From: Apostichopus japonicus
Lineage: Eukaryota; Echinodermata; Holothuroidea; Aspidochirotida; Stichopodidae
DNA: 64,000 nucleotides
Direction: 5' to 3'
Assembly (NCBI RefSeq): GCF_037975245.1
Contig: NC_092572.1
Coordinates: 25,492,989 to 25,556,988, forward strand
Shown here: in pieces, positions 11,899 to 23,870 of the stretch
Numbering within the stretch: the stretch's first letter is position 1
Layout: each line of letters starts with the position of its first letter
Notes under the pieces: model-generated
Database searches by the model: none
Told to the model about the DNA's origin: nothing
The model's input: the letters and a program-made list of their open reading frames with translations, nothing else
Position numbers and translations under genes: made by a program

Positions 11899-14554
11899 TT
11901 ACTTTTACACATTCTCCTACACTGGCTCTCTAGTGGATCTGCAGTTTGCTAACAAGTTTTATTTTATTTTGTTTATAATTTACTCTTCGAATAGACAGGG
12001 ATGCATAGAAATTTACTGCCATTTTAATTCTCTCCTAAACATCTCCCCTTAGCTTGGCTCTAACAGCTATCATATCAAAACAATTATCAATCAGAAAATG
12101 TCACATTGCGTGGTCGTAATCTGTTAGAAACTAGGCCCCAACATAATTAACCAGGGAGTTGCTAGGGAGGACAAACAATGCTCGTAATGATATATTCACA
12201 CTTTGAAGTAGCTGCAGCCATTTAGTTCTGTGCACCCTTGTAACATTATCCCTGCGCGGCCATCCTCACATCCTCTGTGTCGTTTCGGGGAAAATTTTTC
12301 CCATTTCAAAGCAGCCTAAATTTTGAGTGGGGATGAAACTGCTCATTCCATACAATCATCTCAATCCCCAAGGGCATGATTGGATCGCATAATTAAGAAT
12401 ATGTAGGGGAATACAAAAGTGCATCCATTTGTCAGAATTTCATTGCCAAATCAAGGTGTTTGGAGCCAGCATTGTATCTCATCCCTCTAACAATTCTCCC
12501 TGCTCTGACTATAAAAATATGCAAATTTACACCCTAGAACAACCAGTATGGTGTATATTACCCTGGAGAAACATATGCTCTATGCACAGTAACGCTGCAA
12601 AACATTCCACATTTTTGATCAACCTCAAGCCCCTTGCACTGCGACCTTGAGAGATTGTATTATAAGTCACAGATGTTCTCCAACCACCTAACTAACTTTC
12701 TCTCAAATATAGACAAGCAATAATTGTACAACCACAATTTTAAGCAAGTTTATCAAAAACAATTCCAGTGGAAAATATTACTGTGAGTAAAATTAATATG
12801 ACTTATGGTACAGTACAACACCTCCCCACCCCCTTCCCACCCTCACCCCCCCCCCCAACAAAGTTTCTAAACTACTCTAAACCCTACAAACCAAAAGTAT
12901 TAAGTACAAACCTTGCGGGTATTTTATTAGTCCAGTACAGTAGATTTCAAGGCATGGTGTGAATTATGACACATATGACAGGGTCATTTTACAGTCAACT
13001 GAAATGCACTAAACAGGCGAAGAAAATATCACTAAATGTACCACATGTGTGAAAGACCTTTTGAGTTTATTGTAATTTAAACAAATTAGTGGTGGGCAAT
13101 GGATCATACATACTGTAACATAAAGTCTATGAGATCTATGGGATTAAAATAATTTAATTCTTGACTTTACAAGCTTTTGTGACTAATATCTCACTGTGTG
13201 CCCGACTGCACTGTACAAGGTCAACCACACACTAGTACATAGTACACCACTGTACTATTTTATGCTATAATTTCCCGATTCAGAAAATGATAAAATCTTT
13301 AAATTAATTTTGTGGATTAAGTTTGGCTGTACAATTTCTCCATGTTAAAACCTTAAAAGTGCACGGTTGTTTTGGGTCGATTTTATTGTCCTTTTTGACC
13401 TTTTTCTGTATAAATATTAAAGTTGTTGAAAGAGTAAAACCCAGATAAAAGGAAGTCTAACTGGTGGGTGGGATGTGATTGTTAATTACCTGGTATACAA
13501 ACATAATACCATAAAAAATTCATGCACAAAAAAAACCTGTTTCATGTTCTAAGCATTGCATGTCTGCCAAAGTCTGCTGGTTCGATCCATCCAGTTTTAA
13601 AGTCGGAAGAAATAAGCATTTTATTTCAATCCACCAGATTTAGAATGACACGTCAAAAACTTTGGGCAAAATTGCATTAAAAATTTTGTCAGTCAACAAG
13701 AAAACAACACAGTGCACATAATTAAATCAATTTGTAATTATACCCTGGTGCAATATATTGTTCAAATTTATGCCAGTATTTATAAATATTGTCTAGCTAA
13801 CACAGAGGGAAGCTGATCAGGCATAAAACTCATTACTGTACGTACATAACAATTGCCAATAACAGTGATATTTCTACCATCCTATACTACATATAAATGT
13901 ATATATATACGCCAACTTGGAATATTAATATTTCTATATATTCACTTGATTTTAATTTATCTTAATCATATTTTTCATTTTCATTTGATTAATATACTGT
14001 AATCTGATCATAAAGTTCATTTTCTTCTTACTATATCAGAAATCACAGTGAGTTTGGTGGTAGCTATAACACTATATAGTACTGTGTGTACTACTAGCAA
14101 CTTTACAATACGTGTAAACTTCGGCCATATTTAATGAACTGATTGTTCCACTACACTGCCTTTCAATAATGTTGACGGGAGAGATACCACCACAAAGCCC
14201 TTTAACAGTCAAAATATATACAGATCTGCACAATAATGATATTACCCATGTAAGCTTAAGTAACCTGATCATTCACTACTGTACTTCCATATAGACTCAA
14301 TACTTCAAACTTGATTGAAACTATATAGTCCAACTCTCTGATATGGAGAGCCTACAAGTTGTCCCTTTTGCTTGGACCTTAACAGTAAAAGATTGGATTA
14401 AAGACCTCTGAGTACTACAGTTAGAATTATACCCATGTGGGTTCACAGACTGAGGAGGAGACCTACTGTAAATGTACAGTACTATCGGACCATGAAAGTG
14501 GTACTATGACTATACACTTATAATATACTTCTATGGTATGACAGGACAGGACAG
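11899..14554. other. No recognisable gene
   Basis: Unique-looking AT-rich DNA. A B-box-like GGTTCGATCC at 13580 lacks an A box. Confidence 0.6.
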
Positions 14555-16175
14555 GAATTGACAAACTGGGAGCTGCACCATAATGTACAGTAGACTCATG
14601 TACAGAACTGGCTGAGTGTCAGCCAGGACAGTATGTCAGTAGAAGGCTAACTGGGAGCTGGGACAGTATGTTAGCCGACTGATTGGGAGCTGGGACAGTA
14701 TATGTTAGCCGACTGATTGGGAGCTGGGACAGTATGTTAGCCGACTAATTGGGAGCTGGGACAGTATATGTTAGCCGACTAATTGGGAGCTGGGACAGTA
14801 TATGTTAGCCGACTGATTGGGAGCTGGGACAGTATGTTAGCCGACTAATTGGGAGCTGGGACAGTATATGTTAGCCGACTAATTGGGAGCTGGGACAGTA
14901 TATGTGAGCCGACTGATTGGGAGCTGGGACAGTATATGTTAGCCGACTGATTGGGAGCTGGGACAGTATGTTAGCCGACTAATTGGGAGCTGGGACAGTA
15001 TATGTTAGCCGACTAATTGGGAGCTGGGACAGTATATGTGAGCCGACTGATTGGGAGCTGGGACAGTATATGTTAGCCGACTGATTGGGAGCTGGGACAG
15101 TATATGTTAGCCGACTGATTGGGAGCTGGGACAGTATATGTTAGCCGACTGATTGGGAGCTGGGACAGTATATCTATGTTAGCCGACTGATTGGGAGCTG
15201 GGACAGTATATGTGAGCCGACTGATTGGGAGCTGGGACAGTATATGTTAGCCGACTAATTGGGAGCTGGGACAGTATATGTTAGCCGACTGATTGGGAGC
15301 TGGGACAGTATATGTTAGCCGACTAATTGGGAGCTGGGACAGTATATGTTAGCCGACTGATTGGGAGCTGGGACAGTATATGTTAGCCGACTGATTGGGA
15401 GCTGGGACAGTATATCTATGTTAGCCGACTGATTGGGAGCTGGGACAGTATATGTGAGCCGACTGATTGGGAGCTGGGACAGTATATGTTAGCCGACTAA
15501 TTGGGAGCTGGGACAGTATATGTGAGCCGACTGATTGGGAGCTGGGACAGTATATGTGAGCCGACTGATTGGGAGCTGGGACAGTATATGTGAGCCGACT
15601 GATTGGGAGCTGGGACAGTATATGTTAGCCGACTGATTGGGAGCTGGGACAGTATGTTAGCCGACTAATTGGGAGCTGGGACAGTATATGTGAGCCGACT
15701 AATTGGGAGCTGGGACAGTATATGTGAGCCGACTGATTGGGAGCTGGGACAGTATGTTAGCCGACTAATTGGGAGCTGGGACAGTATATGTTAGCCGACT
15801 AATTGGGAGCTGGGACAGTATATGTTAGCCGACTGATTGGGAGCTGGGACAGTATATGTTAGCCGACTGATTGGGAGCTGGGACAGTATATCTATGTTAG
15901 CCGACTGATTGGGAGCTGGGACAGTATATGTGAGCCGACTGATTGGGAGCTGGGACAGTATATGTTAGCCGACTGATTGGGAGCTGGGACAGTATGTTAG
16001 CCGACTAATTGGGAGCTGGGACAGTATATGTTAGCCGACTAATTGGGAGCTGGGACAGTATATGTTAGCCGACTGATTGGGAGCTGGGACAGTATATGTT
16101 AGCCGACTGATTGGGAGCTGGGACAGTATATCTATGTTAGCCGACTGATTGGGAGCTGGGACAGTACAGCGACAG
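14555..16175. repeat. 34-bp minisatellite with a roughly 240-bp higher-order repeat
   Basis: More than 40 tandem units of about 34 bp (TTAGCCGACTGATTGGGAGC followed by TGGGACAGTATATG), with 32-bp variants lacking one TA and 38-bp variants carrying an extra CTAT. The 38-bp variants recur at 15173, 15415, 15891 and 16131 (spacing 242, 476, 240), and the block 15721-15900 is nearly identical to 15961-16140, so seven-unit blocks have been copied as wholes. GAT/AAT and GTTAG/GTGAG are the main unit polymorphisms. Direct repeats abut with no unique spacers. Confidence 0.95.
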
Positions 16176-16470
16176 ACTTGGAGCTGGGACAGTACAGTAA
16201 AAGACTAACTGGAAGCTAAGACAGTACAGAACTTAGCTCAGAATGGGAGCTGGACCAATACAGTAAAAGACTATTTACTGGGGTGCAATAAGGTAATAGA
16301 CTTACTGAGTGCTTGGACGTACAGCAACATAAGAAGCTAGGACAGTACAGTAACTGAATAGCTAGGACGGTACAGTAACCGAATAGCTAGGACGGTACAG
16401 TAACGGACTAGCTAGGACAGTATAGTGACACAAGAAGCTAAGACACTTACAGTAACACAAGAAGCTAGGA
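16176..16470. repeat. Degenerate edge of the minisatellite (roughly 25-bp AGCTAGGACAGTACAGTAAC units)
   Basis: Units AGCTAGGACAGTACAGTAAC with variable linkers continue the array to about 16470, sharing the GGACAGTA core with the 34-bp array, so probably an older diverged border. Confidence 0.75.
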
Positions 16471-17561
16471 CAGTACCGTAACAGTATGTATCTGAACATA
16501 CCACCAAGTTATTATTATGAGCTACACTTAACAGTATGCATTGTACAGCATATGTCTACGTATATGACTGACTGCAGTGAGCTGGGACAATATAACAGTT
16601 ACCTATTAATTGGGAGCTACTGTACTAGTATGTATGCCAGAATAGTATACAACAGATCACATTAGAGGCCAGCTACAGTAGCGGCCAGTGACATATTACC
16701 GACCCTGTATTAGTGTAGAAACTCCCCTCATTATGAGGTCATATTCAACAACTTCCTGACAACACACATGATCGGTGAGTTACATACGTACATTGCAACA
16801 TAACTTGCGTATGGACTAAAATTAACTGCATTATGTCATCTATCAATCCATAACTTCAGTAAATTCCCTTTCACTTTTGTACATAGGGGAACCACCTCGA
16901 TTTAACAGACTAATGTAATGTATGTTATTGCATGTTCCTACATAAGACACATTATGATGTATGCCAAAAAGTGCTAGTCAATTGGGTAATTCCATTCTTC
17001 ATGCGTCACGGACTGCATCCCTTGCTATAAAAAGTCCCAAATGTTTGATTCAGCAACATGCCAAGAAAAGAGACACAGGTCAGATATGAATGATTTGGCA
17101 ATATAAACTAGTTCAAACTATTTTAGTTCAATGCATGTTGCAATAAAATGTATTAAAGCAGCTTTTTTTGAGAAATATTTGAGAAATTATTTGATGAGAT
17201 GTAAATTCCACATGTATTTGCTTTGACTATAGTTCCACAACAACTTTTTTCATATAGCTTGACAAGTGCAGTTAAGTATGCTTCATTAAATATTTTAGAA
17301 ACCCTAAGGTGGGAGAAGGGGGGTGGGGTGTGGGAAGGCTGGAGTAGAAGGTTGAAGGTTTAAAAAAGCTACTATTTGAATTTTAAATTTGATGATTAAA
17401 ACCAAACTTAGGGAAAATAAGCAACCATGTGTGACCAAAATGTTGAGAATCTTACTGGATGAGATTCATCGAAATTTATACTTAAATTTGCTCAATCTTT
17501 TAACCTTCATTTGTTGGATGATCAGTGAAATAGCTTCCTCAATCACCATCTCATTCTGCAC

Positions 17562-17815
17562 AGAAAAATGCAGAAATAACTTTTGGATTTGGCACAAAAA
17601 AAAAAACAAAAAAAAAATTAACAAAAAACTTGCTTTGTAATATTGATTGATACTTGTAAAATCTGTACAAACGATCAACAAAATAAATGAGTAACAGAAA
17701 TATGCAGAAAAACTTTTGGATTTGGCAAAAGAAAAAAAACGAATAACAAATTAACAAAACCTTGCTTTGTAATTGATACATGTAAAATCTGTACAAATGA
17801 TCAACGAAATTTAAA
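17562..17815. repeat. Roughly 125-bp tandem duplication with A-rich core
   Basis: Two copies share ATGCAGAAA, CTTTTGGATTTGGC, an A-rich tract, CTTGCTTTGTAAT and AAAATCTGTACAAA-x-GATCAAC. Small open frames here are low-complexity artefacts. Confidence 0.85.
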
Positions 17816-20576
17816 GACATTAACTGCCCAGTTCAAATGACTATTCCTTCTGATCTCTGAGTTCAAAATTGAAGGAAATCGTTGTGAATAGATCGATCAA
17901 CTGAGATGGACGCACCAGGAGTAACAGTACCTAAATACCTGACGTTGAGGAAGGGAGGTGTCAATATTGTTATCAAGCACTTCCCAGCTGCATCTATCTC
18001 TAGCCTCTCATGCGTTAAAGCCGGCCATGATCTGTGTCCCAAAAATTGAAATGTAAATTATGTAGGTCTGGATTCGCTCAATAGGACACAAAAGGAAGAT
18101 TAATTGTGCCCAAATTGCCTTGCACCTGTGTCCGTCACCCGATACGCACCGACTTTTAGTGGCGGTGTGACAAACCCAAGGCAAGCCTCACATCATGGGG
18201 TTTTTATATCAAGTCCATTAGAAATATTTTCCAGCCAAAAAAAAAAAAAAAATTATCTCTAATATCTGGTGTAGGATTACAAAGTAAGTTTGAAAATATT
18301 TACTCTAGCTGTTAGTATACTAGGTAGATTTGGCACTAAAAAAGAATAGGGAGAGAGCTGTTAATTTAATATTGTACTTTAATACTCGGGCCGGTACTGA
18401 AACACAAGCCAAGATGTGGTTCTATGGAGAAGTGAAAAATTTCACATCCGCTGAAAAGTAGGGCTCCTACATATAAAGAGGTCTTTGCAGGGCAGGTTTT
18501 TAAGGATTTTTCCATTTTGTGGTTGTCCCACAGAAAACCAGGTTTGTTATTGTCGATTGGAATGGCAAATTTGGTTGGCCCAGAAAATGTTGCAAAATAT
18601 CCAAAAGAATGAGCAATATTTATCTACACTGTAGGATCTATAGACTTGTACAGTTGTACCTGAATGTTGTTCTCACAGTATAGATAAAACACACTTACTG
18701 TGTAGGCTTCTGTATGCTACATTTTAATATAAAATGCATTTTGCTACCCAGAAAATTGTCATATTGTGAGCAAAATTGATAAATGGGTCAATTTGTCATT
18801 GGTATTTATTCGTTTTGCTTAAACGGCATGATCGAAAATCTTACTAAATACGTGACTAATGAACCAATATACACTACAGTTACATCATTGAATAACAGAA
18901 TTTTAACTTCCCTCGCTCACATAATTTATGCAATCCATCCGTGCTTCTGACCTTAAAGCGTGACGTGATCTTGAAATTTATTCAACTACCCCCCAATTCC
19001 AACTTTTGCTAGATTTTGCATCCCAAATACAGTTACACATGACAGTGGACTGTACAATCGCAAACTCACACTGCTGGTTTCATGTGCTACATTTTGCAGT
19101 TTTGCACCTGGCCACAGTCTATCCTGCCACACATACATGAATGTACACAATATACTGCAACTACACCGCACACATTTTATGTATTTCAAGCTCTCGTTTT
19201 AAAGGCACAGCCGCTGTATACTGATTACATGTTTGAAACGTTTTCTCAGTGAAACACAAATTGGTGGAGATCACTGCGTGCTGGCTGCCAACGACAACAA
19301 CAATTCCACCAGCAACCTCATCTTCATCTCGTTGTCATGGCAATTCTTTATGCATCGTATCTGTATGCTTGACCCAATTATTCTTCAGAATTGCTATTGT
19401 GGAAAATTATCAAAAATCTATTTACTGTTGAGTTGACATACTTAGAGACTTGTGGGAAAAAATTAAATGGAAGAAAAGTATGGAATGGAATCAAAAGAAG
19501 TGGTTTAACATGATTGAGCTAGATCAAGACCGTTGTTCAAACTTCAATGTATGCATTTTGAAAAAAACTCTTATTTTATCATTGATATATATGCTAAACA
19601 AGCTTGGCTACAGTATATAGTAGAGATTAGCTGTTAGCAAAGTTTGTGTACAAAATGTACACGTTGTATGCGTAATGCAATGATCCTGTTAATAAATTTA
19701 AGTAAGAGTATGGACAAATATACATTACAAATGTACAATTGTCTCTATAAATGTACTGCAGTATGGAATTAGATGTCACAAACCTACCTTTTTTCTGTTA
19801 TTCCACTTTTATTGTTTTATTAAAAAAAATTAAAAAAATATTTTTTATCCCATTTTTATTCCACTAGTGTACATACTTGTACTGTCTGTAAGTAAGAATT
19901 AATTGTTTGTTTTTACATGCTTAGATCAATATTTGTGTAAAAACAGCAATATAGGATTGGAGAGAAACTATCAAATGTTGTACCTTCAACTATGTCCAGT
20001 GTTGTAGTGTACATAGAACACACAGATGTTGGAATGATATATTTGTCAGTACTAAAATTACAGTACAGTACTGTCTATACAGTACTGTCTATAGAATTGA
20101 GGTATTGTGATTATATATGACAAAAAAAATAAATAAGAATCATGCTTTACATCAAAGCAGATTATTGTATGATTTTCATTGATTTTGGTACATAATTCCA
20201 TGTACCACCACAAACAAGCAAATTGATATTTTTATCAACAGGACAATATGTGTGTAGACTGCACATATACAAATCTGATTGAATTCATGTACATATTCTA
20301 TGTTCAATGTATAATTCAGTAGAATTGACTGTAATTTAAAATAAATTTGAAATCAAACTGGAGAAGTATATACTACAAATTTAGTCAAAAAGTTATAAAG
20401 AGATGATGAATAAAAAATTGCTATGGAAATTTGCTGAAAATGGAAAATACCTGAAGAAGGCTCTTCAGAGATTGAATTAATGGTCTAAAACATCTGTTTT
20501 TCTATCTCATTATGGTAAATAATGTACCAAGCCACCAAGGCAAGGTAACCATATTCAAAGCTCTCTAAAAGGATAT
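17816..20576. other. No recognisable gene
   Basis: Scattered TACTGTA heptamers only. Small frames near 19.0-19.4 kb show no domain. Confidence 0.6.
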
Positions 20577-20583
20577 GCAACGT

Positions 20584-20778
20584 CCTTTTTTAAGGAAAAG
20601 TCGCCCAGGAAAGAACCTGGGCACGAAATCCAAACTATCAAACGACTTATCCGCTCTCAACCCCAGTCCCCTTGCATCGGGACTGTGACTGTGTGATCAT
20701 CGTCGGGTGTGCATCACCATTCCCCTCGAAAGGGAACAGATACTACACATGATCTTAGCCAAAAGGCCAAGAAGCAAC
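20584..20778 (-). ncRNA. Chimeric U2 snRNA-like sequence (U2 5' domain with unrelated 3' half)
   Basis: On the minus strand from about 20778, GCTTCTTGGCCTTTTGGCTA and the following AGATCATGTGTAGTATCTGTTC match the conserved U2 5' end, including stem-loop I and the branch-point recognition GTAGTA, over about 45 nt. After that it leaves U2: no SL IIa/IIb, no usual AUUUUUGG Sm site and no normal 3' stem-loops. Instead there are three other possible hairpins: TTCCC...GGGGAA, AGTCCC...GGGACT and a terminal GCCCAGG-TTCTTT-CCTGGGC. AGTTTGG just before the last hairpin could be a weak Sm-like site. The 7-mer GCAACGT occurs at both borders (20577-20583, 20774-20780), as expected of a retroposed copy. 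Total length about 180-195 nt. It could be a U2-headed SINE (SINEU-like), a U2 pseudogene fusion or a real variant snRNA. Confidence 0.6.
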
Positions 20779-20780
20779 GT

Positions 20781-23276
20781 GCATGGTGGCCAGTGCTGCT
20801 AGCTGCATACTGTAATATACAGGTTTAAACATTTACTCTGCATTCATGGACAGAGTGGACTTAACCATTCAGTTTACAATCCTATTGTTCAACTAGACTC
20901 TTCTTACTTTTGTGCACAGCTCTGTAAAATCCTCAGATTATTACATAATAGGGGAATTTCTGAATTGCAGAAGAAGGATAATATCCTCTAGTGACTCACT
21001 TAAATCCTTGTGAGTGATAAATCATTCCTTGTGGATAATTATAACTGTTCCTCTTTCACATTCTGCAAGGAGGATGTGAATGGATTTATTTTTGGTTTGC
21101 ACCTGAGGCAGTCTTCATAGCTCTATGTAGATCTGTCTAAGTATTCACAAAATTACTGCTTTGGACATGATGAGGATACTTAACAGTATCTGAGACTACT
21201 AGATACTAATAGGCATACATGTACTGTACATTAGATCAGATGCATATATGCATACAGTTTGGAACACTTGTACAACAATTGGTAATATTTCGACAGTCCC
21301 CTCTCCCCCCCCTCGCCCCCAATGATAACCACTGAGTCTTGGGTCAAGTTTAATCCCTCCCTTCCATTTTTACCAATGGGCAATAATTTACTCATGTACA
21401 GTAGGAAACAGCATGACTGCAATGCACAAGGTGCATGCAGGGTCAAACTGCTAGTGCTATGCAAAATTAAAGAGATGCAGGGCAGTTGAATTAAAACAGT
21501 TCGAATTTTAAATGTTATCAGTAATTGATGGTAAATAGAGCTACTGTAACTGAATGGCTACTTTATAGACTTGTATATATACATTTTTCATTGGTTTTTT
21601 GAAGATACATGCTAACTCTGCACCTGTCCCCCTGCCAGTCGGGAAAATGCTACACGTGCAGTCTTCCCGACTGATGCCGAGGCGACTTCAAGTTGACCAA
21701 CATCTTGTTCAGTCAATTAATCGTAAACCCATGCACAATGCCCCACTATCCACAATTTTCCACATAAGTGGAAGTCATGTGCAGTAGTGTGCAGTGGGCT
21801 GTAGACATCCAGAAACAGATTCCTCTCGTAGTACCATCCACATTTCAACATCTATGATTCCAACGTACTGCAGACCAGCAATTCTAAAGTTATGAAAATA
21901 TCCACTTATCGTATAATATGATATATATTGAAAGAAACCGATATTTTATTATCATCCTCGAAGCTCAAGTAACCCTAATAAATGTCAAAACCAGTTCAAA
22001 GTAACAAATCCCAAAATGATCCAACTGGTGAAAAAATCCACACTCCATATGAGCTTCCCTCTGAAACAACAAGAGTTTTGCTTTAGCTTTTGTCTTGTTG
22101 TCCTGTCTCCCCCCCCCCCCCAACTTAAGGGTCAGAAAGTCTGCCTGTGCTCATTTAGCTGTGACTTGATAAGCGAGGGATTGCCAGGCTAATCAGCCGT
22201 CAATTCCCAACCGGTAGTTAACTGAATTAGGCCATTACACTGAATATACTTGGTTGGTTTACGACTGCAGTAATTAAGTGAAGATATTATCATACCAGAA
22301 ATTGAGCGATACAACAGACCCAGAAGATCCATCATCGCCCGATTGAATTGTTAATCAAGAAACGATTTGTCCGATCTGGCTTAAGTGCCGCACTCACTCG
22401 AAAAAAGGGCGAGTAATGAAAACCACTAACCTTTAGGGGATATATTTGCATCCTATTATGTCCTTAGAACTTACACAACTTGTAGGCCTGATCTACAGTA
22501 CAACCAAAGAGCTGGGAATAAATTATGGATTTACGGGTAACTATTTAGAAGTATCTAGGATCCATAGCTCCTGGTATTACCCCAAACTTTCCTAGTATCA
22601 CTGATCCAACTTGTCAAAAGGATTAACTTTCAAATCAGCATTTTGCAGTGGTTTAAAGGTTGATAAATTGTTTGATACTACAGTGTACGTACATATGTCA
22701 TAATTTGTAGTTTGACTAGTCCAGCTCCACTGCAAGCAATAAAGGTAATTAATGCACTATTGCAACAGATATAACCTGGCTTATGGATTTGTCGCCGTCC
22801 AGATATGGCATTTAAGATGTACTGTTCGAGTCAAAGTTTAAATCTGCCCTAAAGCTAAAGAAGTTATGATTTAACACCTGTACTTACAAGTATTTTCCGG
22901 AATTTTGTAATTGCATTCACAATTGTGTCACAAAAATACAAAGAAGAAAAAGGCAATGTCACAAGCTTTCCTGTATATTGAAACATTAGATGTTAGCCGA
23001 GAAGGATATTTAAGGCTTTATACAATAACAGATGCCGATAGGCTATTTTTGTGTTTTCTCGCTTACTTTCTCTCTATAAGTTTATTAATTGTTGAGTTCA
23101 TGTTATTCCACCTTTGTTAGTAGGAAGCTCAGGTCACATATTTAAGTATATCACCAACTCATATATGGTACAGTTACATTCAAGTTGAACTGTAAGCTAT
23201 TATTCTTGTCTTGAATGCACAAAACTTCACTTCCTTCTGGTCGGGAGTACAATTAAAGCAACACATTCTGAGTAGA
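20781..23276. other. No recognisable gene
   Basis: A perfect 10-bp inverted repeat CAGTCGGGAA/TTCCCGACTG (about 21637-21671) is the only notable structure. Confidence 0.55.
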
Positions 23277-23870
23277 TCAAGGGTGGTGGCAAAGGGGTAG
23301 ATGGGGAAAATCGATAGAGGGGGAATAGTAGAGGGGAGAGTGAGAGGAGAGGAATGGAGAGGAGAGGAATGGAGGGGAGAGGAGGGGGAGATGAGGGGGA
23401 GAGGTGGAGAGGAGGGGGAGAGGAGAGGAGTGGAGAGGAGGGAGAGAGGAGGGGGATAAGAAGTAGGGAGAGAGGAGGGGAGGCGGACAGAGGAGGGAGT
23501 AGAGTTCAAGGTAAATATGAGGAGGGTGAGGGGAGGCATAGAGGGGTAAAGGGAAGAAAGGAGAGTAAGAGGGATTAGGAAAGGATGGAGAGAGAAGGAT
23601 AAAGAGAGAAAGGCAGAAAAGAAGAGAAAAACAGTGGGAGGAGGCAGGAAGAGTTAGGAGAAGAGAGGGAGTAGGCTGCTGTAAGAAATTAGGAAGAATG
23701 GGGGGAGGGGAAGAGAAGAAGGATGTGGACAACGAGGGAGGAGGGCGAAAGAAGGTAGAAGGACTCGGGAAGGGGAAGCTTAGGAGAAAGGGAGAAGATG
23801 CCTAATATTAGAGAGGAGAAGTGAAGGGCAAGAAGATCTGAAGGGGAGGATTAGTCAATATAGTCTACAA
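23277..23870. repeat. Polypurine (G/A) tract of about 590 bp
   Basis: The + strand is almost entirely purine (GAGGGGAGAGG-type blocks) with few pyrimidine interruptions. Long Ser/Pro/Leu frames on the minus strand across it are composition artefacts. Such tracts can form triplex or quadruplex structures. Confidence 0.9.

Noticed and set aside
13579-13589. B-box-like GGTTCGATCC suggesting a tRNA or SINE
   Set aside because: No A box or cloverleaf around it.
14640-16170. CRISPR-like regularly spaced repeats
   Set aside because: Units abut directly with no unique spacers and the context is eukaryotic; it is a minisatellite.
21637-21671. 10-bp inverted repeat as a histone-type or regulatory stem-loop
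   Set aside because: The 15-base loop and sequence fit no known element and no coding sequence lies beside it.
23277-23732. 151-codon Ser/Pro/Leu-rich frame on the minus strand
   Set aside because: It lies wholly in the polypyrimidine strand of a purine tract, so the frame is compositional and no domain is visible.
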